Numbered from the stretch's first letter, positions 16,002 through 25,060 are shown. The stretch: 64,000 nt of DNA from Candidatus Rubneribacter avistercoris (GCA_019115845.1 DXCU01000052.1:1-64000), one strand, 5' to 3'. Notes: generated by a model not told the origin, from the letters alone. A program made the numbers and translations.

Positions 16002-17426
16002 TCAGACCCTCGGGTCGCCCTTCGCCAGATCCCGCAGCTCTTCTTCCCGGTGAACCTCGCATTTGAGGAAAAGGTTGCGACGGTGGGTTTTCACTGTTTC
16101 GCGGGCGATGACCAGCTCCGAGGCGATGTCGTCGATGCTCTTGCCCTCCAGCATCAGCTCAAGGATCTCCGTTTCGCGCGCCGTGAGTCCGAAACGCGCG
16201 GCCAAGGAGCGCGCGGCGTCTTCTTGACTGATCTCACCCTGAGCCTTCGACGAAGATACGGCGTTCCCGTCGTACAGGGAAATGGGGGCGAGATCGTAGT
16301 CGTTGGGCAAGATGAAAATGGTCGCAGCAATGATCAGGGCGGCGATAATGCTGAACCAGGCGGATAGGTCGGCGTCGGACACTCCCTGGGCCATAAGAGC
16401 AAGGCAGGCCTGGCCGCCAAAGAAGACAAGGACCCCGTGCACGCCGTATGCGAAACCGAACAGTCGAAGCGCCGAGGCTCCGTTGCGCCAACATTGATGA
16501 ACGAGAACGGCGACGCTCAGTATTTTGACGAGTTCGTCGCATGCCGATCCGCACGTGTCGGAAATAAGATCCATCAATGGAAACTGAGTGGGCATCAGCA
16601 GAAACACGACGGCGGTGAAGGGGAGCAGGATGCGGCAGACGAACGAGAGGCGAAACCGGGATCCCCATATGGCCATGCCAAGGAGGACGATGCAGGCCAT
16701 GGCTAACGAGCCGACGGCTGTGTAAGAGCCAGAGGCGAACATCGCGTTCCCGATCATGGGTTCGCGAAACGCGAGCGCGAAACCGAAAAGGGACAAGAGT
16801 GCGACTATGCGTGCAAAAAGATTCCTGTCGACCGATGCTTTGGGACTCGCTTCGAGGGGGCTAACGAATCGGCCGCTCAATTTCAACGAGAGGATTGCGA
16901 TTGAAGGGGCAATGAATCCGCAGAGGATCAAGGCTTCAGTTCCTGCCGTGTAAAGCGGGGCGACAAGGGAGGGGGTCACCAGCGCAGAGAGAAGGTAGCA
17001 TATGAGCGCTGCGAGTGGTTTGAGGAATGTGATCGATTCGAACCAGAGCATGGAGGTTGCACCGATCCCCAGTCCTCCGAGGCACGCGCCGCCGAACTGT
17101 AGCATGGAAGCGACGCTCGGCATGCGAATCGAGGCGATCATGAGCACGGCGCTTGCCGTCATGGCCGCCGCACTCGCTAGGTAGGCGGATCGTTTGTCCA
17201 CGAGGGACGAAACGCGCGTTGCCATTGCGAAACAGCAGAAGAATCCCACTGTTCGGAACAGGATGAACACTTGATGGGAATTGCACGGCGTGTCGGGAAG
17301 ATCTATAAGTTCCCCAATGAAGAAAATGTCGGCCCATCCATGGAACAACGCGTAGGCCGTCGTGAGCAACGCCATTGCGCGGCATGCCTCAAGGGGAATC
17401 CCCGCCTTTTGCGTCCCTGCTTCCAT
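16002..17426 (-). CDS. Polytopic membrane protein with C-terminal LuxR helix-turn-helix
   Basis: 474 residues: about 12 hydrophobic segments followed by a LuxR DNA-binding domain (GLTARETEILELMLEGKSI, IASELVIARETVKTHRRNLF). This architecture is expanded in Eggerthellaceae, where such proteins commonly sit beside respiratory reductase genes. Here it is divergent from the molybdoenzyme operon at 18355-25060, with a small winged-helix gene between, so it probably controls that operon in response to a ligand sensed in the membrane. ATG 17426 has GGGAGAGG six bases upstream; an in-frame extension to 17477 is less likely. Confidence 0.9.
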   Translation of the reverse strand: MEAGTQKAGIPLEACRAMALLTTAYALFHGWADIFFIGELIDLPDTPCNSHQVFILFRTVGFFCCFAMATRVSSLVDKRSAYLASAAAMTASAVLMIASIRMPSVASMLQFGGACLGGLGIGATSMLWFESITFLKPLAALICYLLSALVTPSLVAPLYTAGTEALILCGFIAPSIAILSLKLSGRFVSPLEASPKASVDRNLFARIVALLSLFGFALAFREPMIGNAMFASGSYTAVGSLAMACIVLLGMAIWGSRFRLSFVCRILLPFTAVVFLLMPTQFPLMDLISDTCGSACDELVKILSVAVLVHQCWRNGASALRLFGFAYGVHGVLVFFGGQACLALMAQGVSDADLSAWFSIIAALIIAATIFILPNDYDLAPISLYDGNAVSSSKAQGEISQEDAARSLAARFGLTARETEILELMLEGKSIDDIASELVIARETVKTHRRNLFLKCEVHREEELRDLAKGDPRV

Positions 17427-17750
17427 GTAGACCTCTCCCTTTGCGGCTCTCGCTTTTCGCAGCCATCGCCGTGTCACGCCCTCGTTTCCCGTCTGATTCG
17501 TCGGTGAATATTATAAAAGCCGGCAGGGCGGGGCATCAAATGCCGTCCTCCGACAAACCTGGATTGACGGTTTTGGCCTTTGATCGCGAACGGACAACAT
17601 AATAGCTGGTCATAAGGCATAACTGCGCGCCGGTTAGAAAAGGGGTTAGAAGCGGTTAGAAAATCTACCCTTGAATTTAAGCGATTGCCGGTAGTGTTCA
17701 TCGCTCGTCTTTTCCCTATCGTCGTATTCGACGAGGGGGGTGAGAAACCA
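17427..17750. promoter_or_regulatory. Divergent regulatory region with GTTAGA direct repeats
   Basis: 324 bp between the LuxR gene (-) and the winged-helix gene (+). Three GTTAGA units at 17633, 17645 and 17655, spaced 12 and 10 bp, form a candidate regulator-binding array. They resemble the TTTAGA array at 25396-25451. No gene is seen in this stretch. Confidence 0.45.
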
Positions 17751-18305
17751 ATGGAGAACACGAAAGACATGGAGAGCGCGGTTGGGAGCATCAGGCGACG
17801 CATCTCATCCGAGCCTCGCTGCGAGAAAGCGCTCTATCGTATTTTGAAAGACTGCATCGAACCGATATCGTTCGACGATTTGGAGCAAAGGATTTGCTTG
17901 TACCCTGAGATGAGGGTGCGGCCTCAGGAGCCATCGACGCTCGTTTCGTGGTTGGTGGACGTCGGCGCGCTCGAGGCCGCCGAGTTTGGCGGCGACCCTG
18001 CTGCAATTGCGCTGACCGCCACCGAAGCGGGAAGGGCCGTGTGCGCCGCGCACGAGGATTCTGACGATGTGGGGCGCCTTATAGAGGAAGCCGGCCCTCT
18101 TGGGCGCGCCTATCGGCGCGTGCTCGAACTCTGCCGCGTCCCTCGGACGAAGAAGGCTTTGGAGGAGGCGCTTGTGGCAGAGGGACTCCTCGATACGAGA
18201 GCGCGGCAAGTGAGCTGCTTCCTTGACAAGCTTGAGAAGGCTGGCGGCCTGGTATGGGACGGGGGTTGGACGACCACGCAGCGCGGCTTCGCGTATCTCG
18301 GCTAG
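17751..18305 (+). CDS. Tandem winged-helix protein upstream of the molybdoenzyme operon
   Basis: 184 residues. Two segments of similar pattern are visible. Residues about 25-90 read ALYRILKDCIEPISFDDLEQR, then STLVSWLVDVGALE and ALTATEAGRA. Residues about 115-182 read AYRRVLELCRVPRTKKALEE, then ARQVSCFLDKLEKAGGL and WTTTQRGFA. Each looks like a winged-helix fold, so the protein seems to be an internal duplication. It may be a DNA-binding regulator or a maturation adaptor. ATG 17751 follows a GAGGGGGGTGAG site; an in-frame extension upstream is unlikely. It ends 49 bp before the catalytic gene and is probably co-transcribed. No family name can be given. Confidence 0.75.
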   Translation: MENTKDMESAVGSIRRRISSEPRCEKALYRILKDCIEPISFDDLEQRICLYPEMRVRPQEPSTLVSWLVDVGALEAAEFGGDPAAIALTATEAGRAVCAAHEDSDDVGRLIEEAGPLGRAYRRVLELCRVPRTKKALEEALVAEGLLDTRARQVSCFLDKLEKAGGLVWDGGWTTTQRGFAYLG

Positions 18306-18354
18306 CCAGTTCGGTTTCACAAGGCAATCGACGACAATGAAAAGAGGAGGATCG

Positions 18355-21126
18355 ATGGGCAAAGCTCAAATCACCCGCAGGTCGTTCATCGGCGCGACCG
18401 CCATAGCGGGTTTGGCCGCCGCCGTGGCGGCAGACGCGGAACTGACGGGTCTTGTATCCAAACCCAAAGAGGCGTTTGCGGCCGAGGAATCCGAAACGAG
18501 GATTGTGAAAACCCTTTGCGCCGGCTGCGTGGGCCGCTGCGGCGTGCTCGCTCACGTGCAGAACGGCCGTGTGGTGAAGCTTGAAGGCGACCCGGATCAC
18601 GTGTACTCGAAAGGCAACATCTGCGCCAAGGGGCTCTCGTTCATCCAGGCGCTCTACAACCCCAATCGCATCAAGTACCCCTTGAAGCGCGTGGGGGAGC
18701 GCGGCTCGAACCAATGGGAGCGCATCAGCTGGGAGCAGGCGATAGACGAGATAACCGACCAGCTTCTTGAAATAGAGGAAAAATACGGCGCCGAAGCCAT
18801 CCAGGTGGGATACACCGGCGGCGGCTCCACCTATTACGACGGCTATGCGAGCCGGTGGTGCCATGTCATGGGGTGCCACAAGTACGAGCCGGGCGGCTTG
18901 CAGTGCCTGCAACCGCGCCAGACCATGTCGAGGCTCATGTGGGGTCAGAACAACAACGACTTCGTGAGCTACGAAGGTCTTAACGCTGAGTTCATCTGCG
19001 GCGATCAGACCAAGTGCATGGTGCTGTGGGGGTCGAACCCCTCAAGCTCGTGCGTGGCGAGCGCCGGGCGCCCCGCCGCGCAGATTCGGGCTTGGGGCGC
19101 GAAGACGGTGGTGGTCGATCCGCGCATGACCGCCGATGCCGCGAAGGCCGACGTCTGGCTACCGGTGCGTCCTGGCTCCGACGTGGCGCTGCTCATGTGC
19201 TGGATCAACTACATCATGGACAATCGTTTGTACAACGAGGAGTCGGTGCTGCGTTGGACCAACATGCCCTATCTGATCAACCTTGAAACAGGGTTCACCC
19301 TCAAACCTGAAGAGGCGGGATTCGAACCCGAAGAGCTTGCCTACGTGGTATGGGACGCTAACACCAACGCCGCAAGGAAGATGTCCTACCCCTACGATGA
19401 AAGCTTGGCGCCTGCTTTGGAGGGCGGCCCCTACGTGGTGAACGGCATCGAGTGTAAGCCGGCGTTCCAGCTCATCCACGAACGCTGCAGCGAGTGGACC
19501 GTCGAGAAAGCCGCCGAAACCTGCTGGCTCGAACCCGGCATGATAGAGGAGGCCATCCGGCTGTACGCCGAGAACACGCCGGGATTCATGTCCATGGGCA
19601 TGACCGGCGACCACGCCGTGAACTCGCCTCAGGTGGGCATTTGCCAGCTTATCTTGGAGGCCATGCTGGGCAATTACTCGAAGCCCGGCACCATGATGCA
19701 GATGTTCTCCGCCGACGGCCCTTACTGGCCCGAACCTGGCACTCTGCAGCATTTCATGAGCGAAGAGCAATACAAGAAGCGTTTCGGCTGCATCGAGTAC
19801 AAGGCCGGCTGCAGGCGCGAATGGACGCACAACTCGCTCATGCTCGACGGCATCATGACCGGCGAGCCTTATCGGGTGCGTGCTGTCATCGAGCGGTCGT
19901 GCAATAAGATGATCAACATGCCCAACGCCGCCAAATGGGCCGAGGCCTACGAATCCATGGACCTCAACGTGCATCACTTCATGTACCCCACGTCGTTCTC
20001 CATGTTCTGCGACTATCTGCTGCCCACCACCGAGTGGCTTGAGAATCACTGGGGTGCTGGCCTGGAGAACAAGTTCTACGTGCGTCAGCCTACCACGCAC
20101 TTGTGGGAGGCGGTGGAGGATCCCATGCTCTTTTCCCTGCTGGCCAAAGCCATGGCTGACAAGGGGCATCAGCGCTTCATCGATTCTTTCGATCCGGAGA
20201 AGTGCAAGCCCACGCCCGAGAACCTTCCCGAGGGCTTCCTGATCGACCCGGGCGAGGCAACCCAGATTCCATGGGAGGCTACCATGGAGGATATGCTCAC
20301 CGCCAATTTCCGCTCTCAAGACCCCGATGCTATGAGTTGGGACGAGTTGTGCGATTACGTGCAGGAGCACGGTTATTACCAGGAAACCTCCGACGAGGAC
20401 TATCAGCAGTTCTACGTGTATGCGCAAATCGACGAGGAAACGGGCAAGCCCCAGGGCTTCAGCACCCCTTCCAAGAAGCTCGAATGCTACGGCGAGCAGA
20501 TCATCACGCTCGGTCGCACCGGCGCTCCCTGGGCGTTCTACGAGCTGGAGCCCGCCAGCTATGAGTACGATCCGCTGCCGTACTACCGCGAGCCCAACGA
20601 AAGCCCGCTTGACGAGGAGCTGGCGGCGGAGTACCCGCTCGTCATCACCGGCGGCCATGTGAGCATGTACACGCACGGCACGCTGCGCAACGTTCCGTGG
20701 ATTCGCGAGCGGTTCCCCGTGCCTGAAGTGTGGGTGAACCCCGTGGACGCTGAGAAGTACGGCATCGAGCACAAGGGTTGGGTGTGGATCGAGAGCAAGC
20801 GCGGAAAGACGCAGGCGCGCGCCAACATCACCAAGCGCATCGCTCCCGGCGTCACTTGGATGGAGCGCTTCTGGTATCCCGAGACCGTGGGCACTTCCAC
20901 CAAGGGCTACACCGAGTCCAACATCAACATGCTCACGGATGACCAAGGACCCTTCGCCGACTTCATAGGTTCGGTCACCTACCGCGGCTTCCAGGTGAAG
21001 ATCACCCCCGCCGACAGCGCGCCCGAGGGCATATGGACCGAGCCCGAGCAGTTCGAGGCGTGGCTGCCCAACTTCGACGAGGTGGAAGTGACCGACGACA
21101 AAGACCAGTTCAAGGGGGTATATTAA
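18355..21126 (+). CDS. Tat-exported molybdopterin oxidoreductase, catalytic subunit
   Basis: 923 residues. The signal ITRRSFIGATAIAGLAAAVA is a clear Tat peptide. The [4Fe-4S] motif is CAGCVGRC (Cys55, 58, 62) plus Cys90 (NICAKG). Bis-MGD-binding blocks follow, such as CMVLWGSNPSSS, VVVDPRMT and VRPGSDVALLMCW, with a C-terminal dinucleotide domain near TGGHVSMYTHGTLRN. Cys184 (GGLQCLQP) is a candidate molybdenum ligand by position only. The protein differs from DmsA and falls nearer the polysulfide/thiosulfate, tetrathionate, arsenate and catechol-dehydroxylase groups; I cannot choose between them. AGGAGG five bases before ATG 18355 fixes the start. It is the first structural gene of a six-gene operon. 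Confidence 0.9.
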   Translation: MGKAQITRRSFIGATAIAGLAAAVAADAELTGLVSKPKEAFAAEESETRIVKTLCAGCVGRCGVLAHVQNGRVVKLEGDPDHVYSKGNICAKGLSFIQALYNPNRIKYPLKRVGERGSNQWERISWEQAIDEITDQLLEIEEKYGAEAIQVGYTGGGSTYYDGYASRWCHVMGCHKYEPGGLQCLQPRQTMSRLMWGQNNNDFVSYEGLNAEFICGDQTKCMVLWGSNPSSSCVASAGRPAAQIRAWGAKTVVVDPRMTADAAKADVWLPVRPGSDVALLMCWINYIMDNRLYNEESVLRWTNMPYLINLETGFTLKPEEAGFEPEELAYVVWDANTNAARKMSYPYDESLAPALEGGPYVVNGIECKPAFQLIHERCSEWTVEKAAETCWLEPGMIEEAIRLYAENTPGFMSMGMTGDHAVNSPQVGICQLILEAMLGNYSKPGTMMQMFSADGPYWPEPGTLQHFMSEEQYKKRFGCIEYKAGCRREWTHNSLMLDGIMTGEPYRVRAVIERSCNKMINMPNAAKWAEAYESMDLNVHHFMYPTSFSMFCDYLLPTTEWLENHWGAGLENKFYVRQPTTHLWEAVEDPMLFSLLAKAMADKGHQRFIDSFDPEKCKPTPENLPEGFLIDPGEATQIPWEATMEDMLTANFRSQDPDAMSWDELCDYVQEHGYYQETSDEDYQQFYVYAQIDEETGKPQGFSTPSKKLECYGEQIITLGRTGAPWAFYELEPASYEYDPLPYYREPNESPLDEELAAEYPLVITGGHVSMYTHGTLRNVPWIRERFPVPEVWVNPVDAEKYGIEHKGWVWIESKRGKTQARANITKRIAPGVTWMERFWYPETVGTSTKGYTESNINMLTDDQGPFADFIGSVTYRGFQVKITPADSAPEGIWTEPEQFEAWLPNFDEVEVTDDKDQFKGVY

Positions 21127-21711
21127 ATGAGCAAGATGACCATGGTCATCGATCTGGACCGCTGCATCGGTTGCTATGCGTGCGAGATCGCCTGCAAACA
21201 GGAAAACGACGTGAGCCTGGGTTCGTATTGGAACAAGGTGCAAACCATGGGGCCCTACGGCGACTTCCCCCATGTGGAGATGTACTTTCTGCCCACCATG
21301 TGCCAGCACTGCGAGAATCCCACGTGCGTGAGCGTGTGCCCCACGGGCGCCACCCACCAGCGCGAGGAGGACGGCATCGTGCTGGTTGACCGCGACAAGT
21401 GCATCGGCTGCCAGTACTGCGCGATGGCCTGCCCCTACGGCGCGCGCACGTTCAACAAGAAGCAGAAGGTGGTGGAGAAGTGCACGCTGTGCGCGCATCT
21501 GCAATCCGTGGGCGACAAGCCGGCGTGCGTGAAGTGCTGCTCGGGCGCGGCGCGCCTGTTCGGCGACGCGGAGGATCCCGAAAGCGACGTGTCGAAGGCG
21601 CTGGCCGAGGCCGGCTCCGACGCCGTCCACTCCATGCCCGACGTGGGCAACGGGCCTTCTATCCGTTACATCCTGCACTCGAGCATCGCAACATGGAAGG
21701 AGCTGATCTAG
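21127..21711 (+). CDS. Four-cluster Fe-S subunit of the molybdoenzyme
   Basis: 194 residues starting directly after the catalytic gene's stop. Motifs are CIGCYACEIACKQEN, CQHCENPTCVSVCP, CIGCQYCAMACPYG and CTLC...CVKCCSGAA. It has no signal peptide, so like DmsB it would be carried out with its Tat-bearing partner. The final cluster reads CVKCC rather than the usual CVxxCP, a small departure. It should link the anchor encoded next to the bis-MGD subunit. Confidence 0.92.
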   Translation: MSKMTMVIDLDRCIGCYACEIACKQENDVSLGSYWNKVQTMGPYGDFPHVEMYFLPTMCQHCENPTCVSVCPTGATHQREEDGIVLVDRDKCIGCQYCAMACPYGARTFNKKQKVVEKCTLCAHLQSVGDKPACVKCCSGAARLFGDAEDPESDVSKALAEAGSDAVHSMPDVGNGPSIRYILHSSIATWKELI

Positions 21712-21712
21712 C

Positions 21713-22618
21713 ATGGAAATCCAGTGGTCGCTCGTGATATTCGCGGCGTTCATCTGCTGGGGCGCCGGCACCTACGTGGCCGCGGTGGCGTTTCGCGGGC
21801 TGCTTGGGGCGTCTGAGCGCATCATGCGGCCGGCGTTCGTGCTGTCGGCTGTCGCGGTGGTCGTGGGCGCGGTGGCGTCCATGACCCATCTGGGGCACCT
21901 CGACCGCATCTTCGGCGTGCTGTCGAATCCCGCCTCCGGCATCTTCGTCGAGGGCCTCTCGTCGGCGGTGCTCGTGGTGGTTGCTGCGGCGTACTTGGTG
22001 GCGGCGGGGCGCAAGGCGTCGTCCGGGGTGCTGCGCGCGCTTGCCGTGGTCGGCGTGGTCCCGGCGCTTGTGGTTGTGTTCGCGGTGGGGTCGAGCTATC
22101 TCATGGTGGCGCGCCCTGCTTGGGACGTTCCTGCGTTGCCGATAGCGTCCGTGACAGCGGCGCTGTCCATGGGGGCCGTGACCGTGCTCGCCATCGATGC
22201 GTTCACGGCGCGTGGTGCGCGGGATGCCGCCGGAGAGGAGAGGGCCGCTTCCCGCATGGGCGTTGCGACCCTTGCGCTCATCGGTATCCAGGCTGTTGCG
22301 GTGGCCGCCTACGCGGCGTCGGTGGCCACCGCCCCTTACCAGGAGGCTTCTCGCTCGGCCGCGCGGATGCTTGCGGGCGATATGGCGCCGCTGTTCTGGC
22401 TGGCCGTGGTGGTGCTTGGCGTGGCGGTGCCGTTCGCGGCCACGCTCGCGCAGCGGCGCGGCTTGGCCCTTGCGGCTTCGGGCGAGGCGGTTGCCCGGTC
22501 GCGTGCGGCCGTGACGCTCGGCGTGGCCGCCTTGTGCATGGTGGTCGCGGTCATTGCGTTCCGCGTCATCATGTTCTCGCTGGGAAGCAGCATCATCGAT
22601 TTCGAGTTCACCCTGTAG
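21713..22618 (+). CDS. DmsC-type membrane anchor / quinol oxidase subunit
   Basis: 301 residues, about eight hydrophobic segments, opening MEIQWSLVIFAAFICWGAGT as in DmsC-family anchors. The ATG lies one base after the previous stop. It would oxidise menaquinol and pass electrons to the Fe-S subunit. Together with the two preceding genes this forms a complete DMSO-reductase-type complex with the active site outside. The sequence is very rich in Ala and Val, as expected for high-GC membrane proteins. Confidence 0.85.
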   Translation: MEIQWSLVIFAAFICWGAGTYVAAVAFRGLLGASERIMRPAFVLSAVAVVVGAVASMTHLGHLDRIFGVLSNPASGIFVEGLSSAVLVVVAAAYLVAAGRKASSGVLRALAVVGVVPALVVVFAVGSSYLMVARPAWDVPALPIASVTAALSMGAVTVLAIDAFTARGARDAAGEERAASRMGVATLALIGIQAVAVAAYAASVATAPYQEASRSAARMLAGDMAPLFWLAVVVLGVAVPFAATLAQRRGLALAASGEAVARSRAAVTLGVAALCMVVAVIAFRVIMFSLGSSIIDFEFTL

Positions 22619-22644
22619 CGCGTTAGGCCTTCGCGTTTTGTTGG

Positions 22645-23322
22645 ATGGGAATGATCATGGGCATATGTGCCGAGTACCTTGAGATGGCGGAGAACCGCAT
22701 CGCGTTGTACGGCTTTCTTGCGCGGGTGTACCGCAGAGAGGTGGATGCGGAGCTGCTCGACGCCATGAGGCGGATAGATTTTGGAACGGAGGAGGGCGAC
22801 GCGCGCTATGCGGAGGGGACGGCCCGGCTGCAGGCTTATCTGGCCGGGACCTCCTTCTCGATGCGCACGGATCTTGCCGTGGACTACGCCAAGGTGTTCC
22901 TGGCGGCGGGCATTCCCCAGGGAGGGGCGGCGTTTCCTTACGAGAGCGTGTACACAAGCCCCGACGGCCTGGTCATGCAGGAGGCGCGCGATGAGGTGGT
23001 GCGTCTCTACCGTGCGAAGGGGCTGGGCGTGGAAGGCGCGGTGGAGCCTGAGGACCATATCGCCTTCGAGTTCGAGTTCCTGGTCCGGTTGTGCTGCGAA
23101 GGCCGGGAGGCCGCGCAAGCGGGTGATGCGAAGGCGCTTGAGGCGAGCATCGAGGAGCAGCGCGCGTTTCTTGCGACCCATGTCCTGAACTGGGTGCCGC
23201 GGTTTTGCGAGGACGTCGTCCGTTATGCGAACACGGAGTTTTACCGGGCTATCGCCCTTATGACGGCGGGTTTTGCGGCCATGGACGCCGAGGTGCTCGA
23301 CCAGATGGGGGCCGGGCGATGA
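22645..23322 (+). CDS. TorD/DmsD-family molybdoenzyme chaperone
   Basis: 225 residues, all-helical pattern. AVDYAKVFLAAGIPQGGAAFPYESVY matches the TorD-family segment (D-Y-x-x-x-F, then P-x-E-S-V-Y), and EPEDHIAFEFEFL is the second conserved block (E-x-x-D-H). These cytoplasmic chaperones bind the Tat signal and help cofactor insertion before export. The client is presumably the Tat-bearing catalytic subunit of the same operon. The start could be ATG 22645 or ATG 22657. The stop overlaps napG (ATGA). Confidence 0.9.
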   Translation: MGMIMGICAEYLEMAENRIALYGFLARVYRREVDAELLDAMRRIDFGTEEGDARYAEGTARLQAYLAGTSFSMRTDLAVDYAKVFLAAGIPQGGAAFPYESVYTSPDGLVMQEARDEVVRLYRAKGLGVEGAVEPEDHIAFEFEFLVRLCCEGREAAQAGDAKALEASIEEQRAFLATHVLNWVPRFCEDVVRYANTEFYRAIALMTAGFAAMDAEVLDQMGAGR

Positions 23323-23945
23323 TCTCGCAGATCTCACGCAGGTCGTTTTGCGTGGCGGCCGGCGTGTCGGCGACGTTGGTCGCGCTTGGCGGCGCAGGGG
23401 CGCTCACGGCGCAGGGCGCGATGCTGCGCCCTCCCGGAGGCCAGGACGAGCGGGCGTTCGTTGCCGGGTGCACCCACTGTGGGCGCTGTGTGAGCGCATG
23501 CCATGCGCGGGCTATCGGAGCGGCTTCGCTTGCGGACGGATTGCTGGAGGCGCGCACGCCGGTGATGCGCTACAACCTGGGCTTCTGCGACTTTTGCGGC
23601 GATTGCGCGCGCGTATGCCCCACCGGGGCCCTGCGTCCTTTCGACGTGGAGGCGGCTTCGGCGGGCGACGTGGACGCCTGCTGCATCGGCAAGGCCCGCC
23701 TGAGCCGCGAGATCTGCCTCGCCTGGACGTCGAGCAGCTGCAACCTGTGCTACGAAGAGTGCCCCTACGAGGCGATCTCGCTGGATGGCGACGGGCATCC
23801 CGTTGTCGACGAGGCGCGGTGCAACGGATGCGGCGTATGCGAGTACGTGTGCCCTGTGCTCTCGCTGCGCAGCTACATCGGCGGCACCGCCCGAGCCATC
23901 GCGGTGGTGCCCGTTTCTCCGGGCGAAGAGGAGGTGGGTCGATGA
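23319..23945 (+). CDS. napG: NapG-type Tat-exported ferredoxin
   Basis: 208 residues with Tat signal ISRRSFCVAAG followed by a hydrophobic stretch. Four Fe-S motifs are present: CTHCGRCVSACHARAIG, CDFCGDCARVCPTGALR, CNLCYEECPYEAIS and CNGCGVCEYVCPVLSLRSY. NapG works with NapH to pass electrons from menaquinol to periplasmic nitrate reductase in organisms that lack or bypass NapC. Here it sits in a non-Nap molybdoenzyme operon that also has a DmsC-type anchor. It overlaps the genes on both sides by 4 bp. Confidence 0.88.
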   Translation: MISQISRRSFCVAAGVSATLVALGGAGALTAQGAMLRPPGGQDERAFVAGCTHCGRCVSACHARAIGAASLADGLLEARTPVMRYNLGFCDFCGDCARVCPTGALRPFDVEAASAGDVDACCIGKARLSREICLAWTSSSCNLCYEECPYEAISLDGDGHPVVDEARCNGCGVCEYVCPVLSLRSYIGGTARAIAVVPVSPGEEEVGR

Positions 23946-25060
23946 GCGCTGAAGGGTTCACTGAGCTTGGGACGATACAGCTCAGGAAAACCGAGCAGCC
24001 CGCCAAGGGGCTCGAAAGGTTCGATGAAGGGTCCGATGGATTCAGGGGGTTTGCCGGAGGATCTGAGGAGTTCGATAGGGAACCCGAGAGGTCTTCGGCG
24101 GGAAGCTCGGAAGAGTCCATTGAAGAACTCGAAGGGTTCGATGCGGAATCCGGAGAATCTGACGAGAGGCCCGATGGGCCTTCCGAGGAGCGTTCCGCAT
24201 CGCTTCGGCCTCGCCGCATGCATACGCGCGCGATGCGTGCGGCAACCGCGTTTGCGGTGGTGGCGGTCTACGGCATCGGCATAGCGCTGAACACGGGGCT
24301 GGGGTCGCTTTCGGCTTGGGGCGTGGGAGGCATCGCGGCGGTGTGCCCCCTCGGCGCGTTGGAGACGATGATAGCGGGGCGCGTCGTGTTGCCGCTGCCC
24401 TTGGTGGCAATCGCGTTGGCCGCATTGGCGGCCGTGCTGCTCGGGCGCGCGTTCTGCTCGTGGGTCTGCCCCGTTCCATGGGCGCGCGAGCTGGTTTTCA
24501 ACCGGCAGGAGCGCGATGCCTTCGCCGCTGACCGCAAGAAGGGCCGGGTTCCTGCGAAGCGCGGGCGATCGAGGTTCGGCGGGAACGGAGCGCCGGCCCT
24601 TGGCGTCCTCGGCGTCACGTTGGCGACCACGCTCGTGTTTGGATTCCCGGTGTTTTGCCTGGTGTGTCCTATAGGGCTTGTGTTCGCCACGGTGTTTGCA
24701 CTCATCCGGCTGGTGGCGTTCAACGAGCTGGTGATCGATGTCATCGTGTTTCCGGCGCTCATCGTGCTCGAGCTTGCGGTGCTGCGAAAATGGTGTGCCA
24801 CGTTGTGTCCGGTAGGGGCGCTGCTGGGCCTGTTCGCGCGTTTCAACCGCACGTTTGCGCCGACGGTCGATAAGGGGAAGTGCTTGGCGGTTTCAGAGGG
24901 TTCCTCGTGCGACGCCTGTCATGCGGCGTGCAACTCCGACATCGACCTTGTGCGCGATGCGGGCACGGGGGCGCTGCACGACTGCACGAAGTGTCGCGAA
25001 TGCGCCGATCATTGCCCTGTCTCTGCTATCTCTTTTCCGTGGCGCGCGAGTGAAAAATAG
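23942..25060 (+). CDS. napH: NapH-type membrane ferredoxin with an acidic N-terminal extension
   Basis: 372 residues. After a hydrophilic N-terminal tail of about 95 residues come four to five membrane segments with two CxxxCP motifs (FCSWVCPVPWARE and FCLVCPIGLVF), then CATLCPVGALLGLF and a C-terminal two-cluster ferredoxin part (CDACHAACNSD, CTKCRECADHCPVSAI). NapH oxidises menaquinol and hands electrons to NapG. The tail is low-complexity, built of imperfect GFDEGSDGF / EGFDAESGES-like units rich in Glu, Ser and Gly. It makes the protein roughly 90 residues longer than ordinary NapH. This is the last gene of the operon. Confidence 0.88.
   Translation: MSAEGFTELGTIQLRKTEQPAKGLERFDEGSDGFRGFAGGSEEFDREPERSSAGSSEESIEELEGFDAESGESDERPDGPSEERSASLRPRRMHTRAMRAATAFAVVAVYGIGIALNTGLGSLSAWGVGGIAAVCPLGALETMIAGRVVLPLPLVAIALAALAAVLLGRAFCSWVCPVPWARELVFNRQERDAFAADRKKGRVPAKRGRSRFGGNGAPALGVLGVTLATTLVFGFPVFCLVCPIGLVFATVFALIRLVAFNELVIDVIVFPALIVLELAVLRKWCATLCPVGALLGLFARFNRTFAPTVDKGKCLAVSEGSSCDACHAACNSDIDLVRDAGTGALHDCTKCRECADHCPVSAISFPWRASEK

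Noticed and set aside
18355-21126. Assigning the molybdoenzyme as a catechol dehydroxylase
   Set aside because: Eggerthellaceae have many such enzymes and the operon style is compatible, but no diagnostic residue can be read without an alignment; the NapGH pair argues for caution.
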